A stretch of 5,411 bases of DNA, taken from an uncultured Chitinophagaceae bacterium. Lineage in GTDB: Bacteria; Bacteroidota; Bacteroidia; Chitinophagales; Chitinophagaceae. Of this stretch, positions 1-5,366 are shown in pieces. The notes beneath the pieces are model-generated. The model did no database searches. It had not been told where the DNA came from and saw nothing but the letters and a program-made list of their open reading frames with translations. Location: positions 1-5,411 of the forward strand of contig CAILAF010000077.1 in the NCBI GenBank assembly GCA_903832075.1. The letters are read 5' to 3'. Position 1 is the stretch's first letter. Every line of letters begins with the position of its first letter. A program made the position numbers and the translations under genes.

Positions 1-156
1 ATGATAAAGTTGGGTTTATATAATACTGATTGGTCTTCATATGTTCAACTGTTATTAGTATTACCGAGTCTTTTATATTTTTTATTTTATATAACCATTG
101 GCAGAAAGAAATATTTGGTTCTTGAAGAAGACCATGACAATATTTTCAACTCGTAA
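1..156 (+). CDS. Small membrane protein or C-terminal end of a longer membrane protein
   Basis: The frame is open from the first base of the window to a TAA at 154-156 and gives 51 residues. The window begins exactly on an ATG, so this could be a complete small protein, but it is equally possible that the ATG is an internal methionine and the gene starts outside. A hydrophobic stretch at about residues 15-34 (VQLLLVLPSLLYFLFYITIG) forms one membrane segment. It is followed by RKK and a short acidic tail (EEDHDN), so the tail is probably cytoplasmic by the positive-inside rule. No family is recognised and no function is proposed. The stop lies 4 bases before a strong hairpin terminator, which supports this being a real gene end. 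It converges with queA. Confidence 0.5.
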   Translation: MIKLGLYNTDWSSYVQLLLVLPSLLYFLFYITIGRKKYLVLEEDHDNIFNS

Positions 157-160
157 ATTA

Positions 161-192
161 AAAAGCCGCAATAAAATTTGCGGCTTTTTTTT
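161..192. terminator. Bidirectional intrinsic terminator between the membrane-protein frame and queA
   Basis: A perfect 10-bp stem pairs AAAAGCCGCA (161-170) with TGCGGCTTTT (179-188) around an 8-nt AT-only loop, followed by T to position 192. The A-run on the left becomes a U-run when read leftward, so the same hairpin can end both the rightward frame (stop at 154-156) and queA (stop at 213-215). Its position between two convergent genes fits that role. Confidence 0.9.
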
Positions 193-212
193 GTAAAATA
201 TATTTTCAGTAA

Positions 213-1262
213 TTAGATAATCATCAATGCATCACCATAACTGAAGAAACGGTATTTATCTTTAATAGCTTTTTTATATGCTTCCATTGCCAAATCATAT
301 CCTGCAAAAGCACAAGTCATAATTAATAAACTTGTTTTAGGCAAATGAAAATTTGTAACCAAAGCATCAGCTACATTAAAATTATATGGTGGATGAATAA
401 AATGATTGGTCCATCCTTCACTTGGCTTTAATAATTTTTGCGCCGTAAAACTTGTTTCCATTGCACGCATAGTTGTTGTACCGATAGAACAAATACGATG
501 TCCTGTTTCTTTTGCTTTATTTACAATTCGGCAAGCTTCTTCAGGAATATTATAATATTCGGCATCCATTTTATGTTTGCTTAAATCTTCTACTTCAATT
601 GGCCTGAATGTTCCCAAACCCGTATGCAGCGTAACTTCTGCAAAACGTATTCCTTGAATTTCGCAACGCTTAATTAGTTCTTTACTAAAATGTAAACCAG
701 CAGTTGGTGCAGCAACTGCACCTTCATATTTTGCATAAACAGTTTGATAACGTTCTTTATCTTCATCATCCGGTTTGCGTTTAATGTATTTAGGTAAAGG
801 TGTTTCACCTAAATGTTCAAGCATTGCTTTAAAACTGGTATCATCATCATCCCATAAAAAACGAATCGTTCTTCCGCGACTGGTTGTATTATCAATTACT
901 TCGGCAACCAATTCTTCATTATCACCAAAATATAATTTATTACCTACACGAATTTTTCTTGCGGGATCAACAATAACATCCCAAAGACGATTTGGTTTAT
1001 TTAGTTCACGCAATAAAAAGACTTCAATTTTAGCACCGGTTTTTTCTTTGCGACCATACATGCGTGCGGGGAAAACTTTTGTGTTATTAACTACAAACAC
1101 ATCTTTATCATCAAAGTATTCTAAGATGTCTCTGAAATGTTTGTTTTCCATGTGCCCGGTTTTACGGTGCACCACCATCATACGACTGTCTTCTCTTTTT
1201 TTAGTAGGATTTTGTGCAATAAGATTTAGGGGCAGATCAAATCTGAATTGTGATAGTTTCAT
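213..1262 (-). CDS. queA: S-adenosylmethionine:tRNA ribosyltransferase-isomerase QueA
   Basis: QueA transfers and isomerises the ribosyl part of S-adenosylmethionine onto 7-aminomethyl-7-deazaguanine at the wobble position of GUN-anticodon tRNAs, giving epoxyqueuosine and releasing adenine and methionine. The 349-residue length is normal for the family. Hallmarks are visible in order: an N-terminal LPLNLIAQNP segment followed by REDSRMMV (residues 10-30), VNNTKVFPAR (58-67), AAPTAGLHF (184-192), HTGLGTFRPI (213-222), GTTTMRAME (261-269), TNFHLPKTSLL (303-313) and a C-terminal YRFFSYGDA (337-345). Nothing is truncated. The start at 1260-1262 puts the usual N-terminus in place and lies about 30 nt after a good Bacteroidota promoter on the minus strand. 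There is no Shine-Dalgarno sequence. The gene appears monocistronic within the window, ending at the hairpin at 161-192. Confidence 0.97.
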   Translation of the reverse strand: MKLSQFRFDLPLNLIAQNPTKKREDSRMMVVHRKTGHMENKHFRDILEYFDDKDVFVVNNTKVFPARMYGRKEKTGAKIEVFLLRELNKPNRLWDVIVDPARKIRVGNKLYFGDNEELVAEVIDNTTSRGRTIRFLWDDDDTSFKAMLEHLGETPLPKYIKRKPDDEDKERYQTVYAKYEGAVAAPTAGLHFSKELIKRCEIQGIRFAEVTLHTGLGTFRPIEVEDLSKHKMDAEYYNIPEEACRIVNKAKETGHRICSIGTTTMRAMETSFTAQKLLKPSEGWTNHFIHPPYNFNVADALVTNFHLPKTSLLIMTCAFAGYDLAMEAYKKAIKDKYRFFSYGDALMII

Positions 1263-1297
1263 GTTACGGCATGAATTTTATATGTGATGAAAGTGGG

Positions 1298-1328
1298 CAA
1301 AGGTAAGGGAACGAAGCCAATACACCAA
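1298..1328 (-). promoter_or_regulatory. Predicted sigma-A promoter of queA, Bacteroidota type
   Basis: On the minus strand TACCTTTG (1305 down to 1298) matches the -7 consensus TAnnTTTG exactly. A TTG (1328 down to 1326) lies upstream with a 20-nt spacer, matching the -33 element and its spacing. The expected transcript start is near 1291-1293, leaving a leader of about 30 nt before the queA ATG. This is a consensus match and was not tested. Confidence 0.75.
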
Positions 1329-1605
1329 TTGAGAAGCAATGTGATGTTATTTATTTGTGACTGAAACTGTTGAAATCCTTATTGGGATTTGATTTCGTTA
1401 CATACATGTATATTAGTTTTTTAACTTTAAATTGCTTTGATTAAAATGCTGGATTGAGTTTTTTAACAAAAATGAGTCTTAGGTAAATAATTATTATCAT
1501 TAAATCAAACTAATTAATTTCAAATAAATTTTTAGAAACCTTGCATAATAATGAACATATCATTAAATATGATGAATAAGAGTAAAATTTATACATCTAT
1601 TTATT

Positions 1606-1632
1606 TTGTTGAACATCATTCCCCTAATTTTG
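1606..1632 (+). promoter_or_regulatory. Probable sigma-A promoter of ccmC, Bacteroidota type
   Basis: TAATTTTG at 1625-1632 matches the -7 consensus TAnnTTTG exactly. The nearest usable upstream TTG is at 1606-1608 with a 16-nt spacer, slightly shorter than the usual 19-21, and another TTG at 1609-1611 is closer still. The -33 part is therefore weak. The expected transcript start near 1639 gives a leader of about 30 nt before the ccmC ATG, the same arrangement as at queA. Confidence 0.5.
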
Positions 1633-1637
1633 CGGTG

Positions 1638-1655
1638 CAAACGATTGTTAGTTTG
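1638..1655 (+). promoter_or_regulatory. Small hairpin at the predicted 5' end of the ccmC transcript
   Basis: CAAAC (1638-1642) and GTTTG (1651-1655) can pair as a 5-bp stem with an 8-nt loop, just where the transcript should begin. The stem is short and AT-rich, so a role in mRNA stability or regulation is only a possibility. Confidence 0.25.
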
Positions 1656-1668
1656 TAAATAATATAAC

Positions 1669-2346
1669 ATGATTCGCAAATCTTGGTGGAAGATATTAGC
1701 ATTTATACTTTTAATGTATGTATCCGTTATGGGCTTTTTGGTTGATGTGCCTTCACCTCCCGGTGTTCCATTGCAACAAAGTATTCGTAATTTATTTTTT
1801 CATGCGCCAATGTGGTTTAGCATGATGGTATTGTTTACTATTTCTGTTGTATATGCAATTAGATATTTACGCAATCCAAGTTCTTTGAATGATTATTATT
1901 CATTAGAATATGCAAGAACCGGAGCTTTATTTGGTGTATTAGGTTTAATTACCGGAGCTGTTTGGGCTAAATCTCAATGGGGTGCATGGTGGAGTAGCGA
2001 TCCAAAACAAACTGGTGCAGCTATTGCAATCTTAATTTACTTCGCCTATTTTGTTTTGCGTGGAAGTTTGAATGATGATGAAAAAAAAGCAAGAATTGGA
2101 TCTGTATATAACATCTTCGCATTTTTTATGTTGTTTCCAACTTTATGGATATTACCACGATTAACTGAAAGTTTGCATCCTGGCGGACAAGGCAGCGAAG
2201 GCAATCCAGGCTTGAATCCTAAAGATTCTGATTGGCATATGAAAATTGTTTTTTGGCCTGCTGTTATTGGTTGGACATTATTAGCAGTTTGGATAACTAC
2301 ATTACGTATCCGCATTCAAATTTTAAATGAAAAAAATAATTCATAA
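1669..2346 (+). CDS. ccmC: CcmC/CcsA-family heme-handling protein for cytochrome c maturation
   Basis: CcmC is an inner-membrane protein that delivers heme on the outer face of the membrane to the chaperone CcmE during system I cytochrome c maturation. The 225-residue product shows six hydrophobic segments, at about residues 7-26, 46-66, 84-100, 115-131, 145-163 and 193-211. The tryptophan-rich heme-binding motif is WGAWWSSDPKQT (104-115), between segments 3 and 4. Two histidines, H45 (FFHAPMW) and H170 (ESLHPGG), occupy the places of the two heme-ligand histidines of CcmC, and their spacing of 125 residues is close to that in E. coli CcmC as I recall it. The ATG at 1669 is supported by an in-frame TAA two codons upstream. 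The stop overlaps the next start by one base (TAATG), suggesting translational coupling. The ccmB, ccmE and ccmF partners are not in the window. CcsA of system II shares the tryptophan motif, but the six-segment length fits CcmC better. Confidence 0.9.
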   Translation: MIRKSWWKILAFILLMYVSVMGFLVDVPSPPGVPLQQSIRNLFFHAPMWFSMMVLFTISVVYAIRYLRNPSSLNDYYSLEYARTGALFGVLGLITGAVWAKSQWGAWWSSDPKQTGAAIAILIYFAYFVLRGSLNDDEKKARIGSVYNIFAFFMLFPTLWILPRLTESLHPGGQGSEGNPGLNPKDSDWHMKIVFWPAVIGWTLLAVWITTLRIRIQILNEKNNS

Positions 2347-2555
2347 TGAATAAATTAAAAAAAATAGCTGCAACCATTGCATTTGCAATGTTCAGTTTTT
2401 TTGCTCAAGCACAAACTGCATCAAACGATAGTATCTTAAAAACAAATGGAAAAATTTATGTCGTGATGATTGTTGTGATTGTAATTGTTGCAGGATTATT
2501 TCTTTATTTATTAAATCTTGATAGAAAAATTAATAAGTTAGAAAAGAAGAATTAA
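2346..2555 (+). CDS. ccmD: CcmD-family small membrane protein
   Basis: The 69-residue product starts with a basic N-region and hydrophobic stretch ending FFAQAQ, a likely signal peptide cleaved after A22 (AQA|Q). It then has a membrane segment at about residues 37-56, and a charged tail containing LDRKINKLEKK (58-68). A single membrane helix followed by a lysine-rich, possibly coiled tail immediately after ccmC is the pattern of CcmD, which in characterised systems helps release holo-CcmE from the CcmC complex. The KIYVVM segment (36-41) followed by YLLNLDRKI (54-62) resembles the alternative CcmD family I remember from Bacteroidota. The predicted signal peptide is unlike proteobacterial CcmD and would leave the mature N-terminus in the periplasm. 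The start overlaps the ccmC stop by one base. Function is inferred from position and architecture, since proteins this short carry little family signal. Confidence 0.82.
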   Translation: MNKLKKIAATIAFAMFSFFAQAQTASNDSILKTNGKIYVVMIVVIVIVAGLFLYLLNLDRKINKLEKKN

Positions 2556-2568
2556 TAAAAAAATTCGT

Positions 2569-2608
2569 AAACGATTATTGCTCCATATAAAAAACAAAAA
2601 CGATTATT
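2569..2608 (+). repeat. 11-bp direct repeat AAACGATTATT in the glutamate dehydrogenase leader
   Basis: Exact copies of AAACGATTATT lie at 2569-2579 and 2598-2608, with start positions 29 bp apart. The second copy ends one base before the start codon at 2610. A copy with one mismatch, AAACGATTGTT, lies at 1639-1649 in the ccmC leader. The sites might bind a regulator or shape the leader RNA, or may be chance in A/T-rich sequence. Confidence 0.45.
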
Positions 2609-2609
2609 T

Positions 2610-4028
2610 ATGTCAAATCAACCGTACAGCTTTTTTCAAAGTGTTGAAAAAAGTTTTGATAAGGCTGCCAAGTTTACCAAATTTGAAAAAGGTTTATTAG
2701 AACAAATCAAAGCTTGTAACAGTATTTACAGTATGCGCTTTCCAGTTAAAATGGATGATGGAAGAATTGAAGTTATAGAAGCTTATCGCGTTCAACATTC
2801 ACAACATAAATCACCTTGTAAAGGTGGTATCCGTTTTAGTGATGCTGTTAATCAAGATGAAGTAATGGCATTGGCAAGTTTAATGACTTACAAATGTGCC
2901 ATTGTAAATGTTCCGTTCGGTGGTGGTAAAGGCGGTATTAAAATCAATCCTCGTAAATACAGTACATACGAGTTGGAAAAAATTACTCGCCGTTATACAA
3001 GTGAATTAGTAAAGAAAAATTTTATCGGACCTGGTATTGATGTTCCTGCTCCGGATTATGGAACAGGCGAAAGAGAAATGGCATGGGTTGTTGATACTTA
3101 TGCTTCATTAAAGCCCGGTGATATTGATGCAGCAGGTTGTGTAACCGGTAAACCTATTTCACAAGGTGGTGTTCGCGGAAGAAAAGAAGCAACAGGATTA
3201 GGTGTGTTCTTTGGAATTCGTGAAGTATGTAACATGACTGATGTTATGAAAAAATTAGGATTAACAACAGGAATAGTAGGAAAAACCGTGATAGTACAGG
3301 GAATGGGAAATGTTGGATATCATACTGCAAAATTTTTCCGTGAGCATGGTGCAATTGTTATTGCAATTGCAGAATATGAAGGTGCTGTTTATAAAGCAGA
3401 TGGAATTAATGAAGAAGATTTATTTCAACACAGAAAAAAAACAGGAAGCATTTTAAATTATCCGGGTGCTACAAACTTGGCAAAGACAAGTGATGCATTG
3501 GAATTAGATTGTGATATTTTAATTCCTGCAGCATTAGAAAATGTTATTGATGGAGAAAATGCACCAAGAGTAAAAGCAAAAATAATTGCTGAAGCTGCGA
3601 ATGGTCCTTTAACACCTGAGGCTGATGAAATATTTGCTGCAAAAGGAATATTGGTTGTGCCTGATATGTATTTAACTGCAGGTGGTGTAACCGTTTCATA
3701 TTTTGAATGGTTGAAAAATTTAAGTCATGTTCGTTATGGAAGAATGGAAAAACGTTTTTCCGAAAATATGAATAGTCATATTTTAAATCAGATGGAAACT
3801 TTGGCCGGCAAACAAGTAACAGAGAAAGAACGCAATTTTATTTTGCATGGTGCCGATGAAATTGATTTAGTTCATAGTGGTTTGGAAGAAACAATGATTG
3901 CTGCTACTCGAGAAATTATGGATATTTGGAAAAACAATCCTGATATACCTGATATGCGCACTGCAGCTTATGTTTCAGCAATTAATAAGGTTGGAACTTC
4001 TTATACTGAGTTAGGAATATTTCCATAA
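2610..4028 (+). CDS. gdhA: Glutamate dehydrogenase, Glu/Leu/Phe/Val dehydrogenase family, animal-like type
   Basis: The enzyme interconverts L-glutamate with 2-oxoglutarate and ammonia in the cytoplasm. The 472-residue product has the N-terminal substrate domain (about residues 35-165) and a C-terminal Rossmann domain (about 182-470). Visible motifs are KGGIRFS (71-77), the substrate lysine K95 in LMTYKCA, the catalytic lysine K107 in PFGGGKGG, catalytic D149 in DVPAPDYGTGERE, CVTGKPISQGG (177-187), and the nucleotide loop GMGNVG (231-236). E255 at the end of the next strand suggests NAD or dual cofactor use (inference). Many stretches, such as YRVQHSQHKSPCKGGIR, match my memory of vertebrate GLUD1 more closely than short bacterial enzymes. 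About 40 extra residues lie near 376-425, where the animal antenna sits. An in-frame TAA at 2568-2570 and no other ATG fix the start. It follows the ccmD-family gene by 54 bp with no recognised promoter of its own. Confidence 0.93.
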   Translation: MSNQPYSFFQSVEKSFDKAAKFTKFEKGLLEQIKACNSIYSMRFPVKMDDGRIEVIEAYRVQHSQHKSPCKGGIRFSDAVNQDEVMALASLMTYKCAIVNVPFGGGKGGIKINPRKYSTYELEKITRRYTSELVKKNFIGPGIDVPAPDYGTGEREMAWVVDTYASLKPGDIDAAGCVTGKPISQGGVRGRKEATGLGVFFGIREVCNMTDVMKKLGLTTGIVGKTVIVQGMGNVGYHTAKFFREHGAIVIAIAEYEGAVYKADGINEEDLFQHRKKTGSILNYPGATNLAKTSDALELDCDILIPAALENVIDGENAPRVKAKIIAEAANGPLTPEADEIFAAKGILVVPDMYLTAGGVTVSYFEWLKNLSHVRYGRMEKRFSENMNSHILNQMETLAGKQVTEKERNFILHGADEIDLVHSGLEETMIAATREIMDIWKNNPDIPDMRTAAYVSAINKVGTSYTELGIFP

Positions 4029-4047
4029 TCAATTTAAAATTTTATAT

Positions 4048-4080
4048 AAAGCCGTTATACAATTGTGTAACGGCTTTTTT
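4048..4080. terminator. Bidirectional intrinsic terminator between gdhA and the HsdR-N gene
   Basis: AAAGCCGTTATAC (4048-4060) pairs with GTGTAACGGCTTT (4065-4077) in a 13-bp stem with one T-G wobble and a 4-nt loop AATT, followed by T to 4080. The leading A-run gives a shorter U-run when read leftward. It begins 19 bp after the gdhA stop and ends 6 bp before the stop codon of the leftward gene. Confidence 0.9.
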
Positions 4081-4086
4081 ATTAAA

Positions 4087-4512
4087 TCAATAATCCGGAA
4101 TAAAAATTAATTGTGTTTTAGTAATTGTATCAAATCCAAAAATTTCTGTTCCGTTGGTGATGATTAAATAATGAACATCTAAAGACTGATTATAATTTAA
4201 AATTTGATTCACCACTTTGTCATTCAATGATACATTCATCTCTTTACATTCAATAATCATCCAAGGCTTTTCGTTTTTATAAATAATTATATCACATCTT
4301 CTTTTTAATTCACCTAAAGCAATTTCTTTTTCTATTGCAATTAATGATGCAGGATATTTTTTTGTTTGAATCAAATATTGTAAAAAATTTTGTCGAACCC
4401 ATTCTTCGGGCGTTAATCGTAACCATTGTTTACGCACTTCATCAAAGATGAATTCTTTGCCATCTTCTTCTTTAAAACGAAAATTATTTTGTGGATATGC
4501 AATTCTTATCAT
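4087..4512 (-). CDS. Solo HsdR N-terminal-domain protein with PD-(D/E)xK nuclease fold
   Basis: The 141-residue product resembles the N-terminal nuclease domain of type I restriction subunit R (HSDR_N_2-type), but stands alone: there are no helicase motifs and no hsdM or hsdS beside it. Candidate catalytic residues are D74 in RRCDIIIY, followed by E88 and K90 in MIIECKEM, giving the D-x13-E-x-K pattern of the fold. E62 (EKEIALG) precedes them and Q103 (NQILNYN) follows at the place of a conserved glutamine of this family. The end LIITNGTEIFGF (116-127) is also typical. The active site therefore looks intact. The start is firm: an in-frame TAA lies eight codons upstream with no other ATG between. 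Its cellular role is not known to me. I recall similar single-domain genes as common in Bacteroidota, which argues for a general DNA-metabolism role over restriction, but this is inference. Confidence 0.82.
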   Translation of the reverse strand: MIRIAYPQNNFRFKEEDGKEFIFDEVRKQWLRLTPEEWVRQNFLQYLIQTKKYPASLIAIEKEIALGELKRRCDIIIYKNEKPWMIIECKEMNVSLNDKVVNQILNYNQSLDVHYLIITNGTEIFGFDTITKTQLIFIPDY

Positions 4513-4595
4513 GCAATAAAAGTAAATTGTTTATTTTTACAGATTAACAAAGATGAATGTAAAATAATTTATCGTCCACAGTCAATAGTCAAATT
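4513..4595. promoter_or_regulatory. Divergent intergenic region of the HsdR-N gene and amn
   Basis: This 83-bp gap must carry leftward and rightward promoters unless transcripts enter from elsewhere. No exact TAnnTTTG box is present on either strand. The nearest are TATTTTTA on the plus strand (4531-4538) and TACTTTTA on the minus strand close to the HsdR-N start, and both lack the final G. Either both promoters are weak or they use a different sigma factor. Confidence 0.4.
4574..4594 (+). repeat. Three degenerate 7-bp tandem repeats next to the amn start
   Basis: GTCCACA (4574-4580), GTCAATA (4581-4587) and GTCAAAT (4588-4594) form three phased heptamers with a GTC core, ending one base before the amn ATG at 4596. 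This could be a short remnant of a dispersed intergenic repeat or part of the amn leader. With only three imperfect units, chance is not excluded. Confidence 0.4.
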
Positions 4596-5366
4596 ATGAA
4601 AACAAAAGAAGAAATTATTAAAAATTGGTTGCCTCGTTATACAGGTGAGAGTTTAGAAAATTTTGGTAAATATATTTTGCTTACTAATTTTTCTAATTAT
4701 GTAGAAATGTTTGCCAAGTGGAATAAAGTAAAAGTTGTAGGAACAGACAGACCTTTTCAATGTGCTACTGCCGATGGTATTACCATTATTAATTTTGGAA
4801 TGGGTAGCCCGGGAGCCGCTACTGTCATGGATTTGCTGGCAGCCATAGAACCAAAAGCTGTTTTGTTTCTCGGTAAATGCGGTGGATTAAAAAAGAGAAA
4901 TAAAATTGGTGATTTAATATTGCCCATTGCAGCAATAAGAGGTGAAGGTACTTCCAATGATTATTTTCCGCCCGAAGTTCCTGCAATGCCTGCGTTCGCT
5001 TTGCAGAAAGCAATATCAACAACCATTCGTGATTATAAAACAGATTATTGGACCGGCACTGTTTATACAACTAACCGCCGTGTTTGGGAACATGATGAAG
5101 AATTTAAAGCAAAATTACAAACGGTTCGTGCTTATGCCATTGATATGGAAACCGCAACTATTTTTACTGTTGGATTTTATAATCATATACCAACCGGTGC
5201 ATTGTTATTGGTGAGTGATTCGCCAATGGTGCCCGAAGGTGTTAAAACAGAAGCCAGCGATAAAAAAGTAACTTCTCAATTTGTAGAACGACATGTAAAA
5301 ATTGGTATTGATTCTTTAAAACAATTAATTAATAATGGTGCAACTGTAAGGCATTTGAAGTTTTAA
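4596..5366 (+). CDS. amn: AMP nucleosidase, short form
   Basis: AMP nucleosidase hydrolyses AMP to adenine and ribose 5-phosphate in the cytoplasm, feeding purine salvage and limiting the AMP pool. The 256-residue product is a nucleoside-phosphorylase-fold protein. It shows NFGMGSPGAA (66-75) at the phosphate-binding strand, FLGKCGGL (91-98), DMETA (183-187) with the methionine-glutamate pair that contacts ribose, and VSDSP (206-210), with D208 at the place of the catalytic, base-contacting aspartate. It matches the short AMP nucleosidase type I remember from Bacteroidota. It lacks the N-terminal regulatory domain that brings the E. coli enzyme to about 480 residues, so allosteric control probably differs. 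The start is supported by an in-frame TAA at 4560-4562 and no alternative ATG. There is no Shine-Dalgarno sequence. A different nucleoside phosphorylase or hydrolase activity remains possible. Confidence 0.9.
   Translation: MKTKEEIIKNWLPRYTGESLENFGKYILLTNFSNYVEMFAKWNKVKVVGTDRPFQCATADGITIINFGMGSPGAATVMDLLAAIEPKAVLFLGKCGGLKKRNKIGDLILPIAAIRGEGTSNDYFPPEVPAMPAFALQKAISTTIRDYKTDYWTGTVYTTNRRVWEHDEEFKAKLQTVRAYAIDMETATIFTVGFYNHIPTGALLLVSDSPMVPEGVKTEASDKKVTSQFVERHVKIGIDSLKQLINNGATVRHLKF

Larger units (their letters stand above)
1263..1668. other. 406-bp intergenic region between divergent queA and ccmC
   Basis: This gap holds the queA promoter near its left end and a probable ccmC promoter near its right end. 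The roughly 275 bp between the two promoters (1329-1605) are very AT-rich, and I see no convincing reading frame, tRNA or riboswitch there. Two small symmetrical elements were noted: a 6-bp inverted repeat AAATCC/GGATTT (1373-1378 and 1385-1390), which has no T-run and so is not a terminator, and a perfect 10-bp palindrome ATACATGTAT (1402-1411). Either could be a regulator site or chance in AT-rich DNA. The length is larger than two promoters need, so an undetected small RNA is possible but unsupported. Confidence 0.6.

Noticed and set aside
775..1287. Long plus-strand open frame of 170 codons opposite queA
   Set aside because: It lies antisense to queA, whose family motifs are unambiguous. 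The translation is serine- and leucine-rich with no recognisable domain, as expected of a shadow frame.
1372..1396. Inverted repeat AAATCC/GGATTT considered as a terminator
   Set aside because: The stem is only 6 bp, no T-run follows on either strand, and it sits between two divergent promoters where no transcript is expected to end.
2046..2315. Minus-strand open frame of 89 codons opposite ccmC
   Set aside because: It is antisense to the heme-motif and histidine-bearing part of ccmC, has no recognisable motif, and no promoter or leader feature was seen for it.
4087..4512. Restriction-modification locus
   Set aside because: Only the HsdR N-domain is present. No helicase region, methyltransferase or specificity gene lies in the window, and the surrounding genes are metabolic.
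4942..5214. Plus-strand frame of 90 codons, and minus-strand frames at 4757-4957 and 4825-5070
   Set aside because: All lie inside amn, whose nucleoside-phosphorylase motifs occupy the true frame. The alternative products show no domain.
213..5366. Adenine-releasing theme linking queA and amn
   Set aside because: Both reactions release adenine, but the genes lie over 3 kb apart in different transcription units, and queuosine synthesis makes trivial amounts, so this is probably coincidence.
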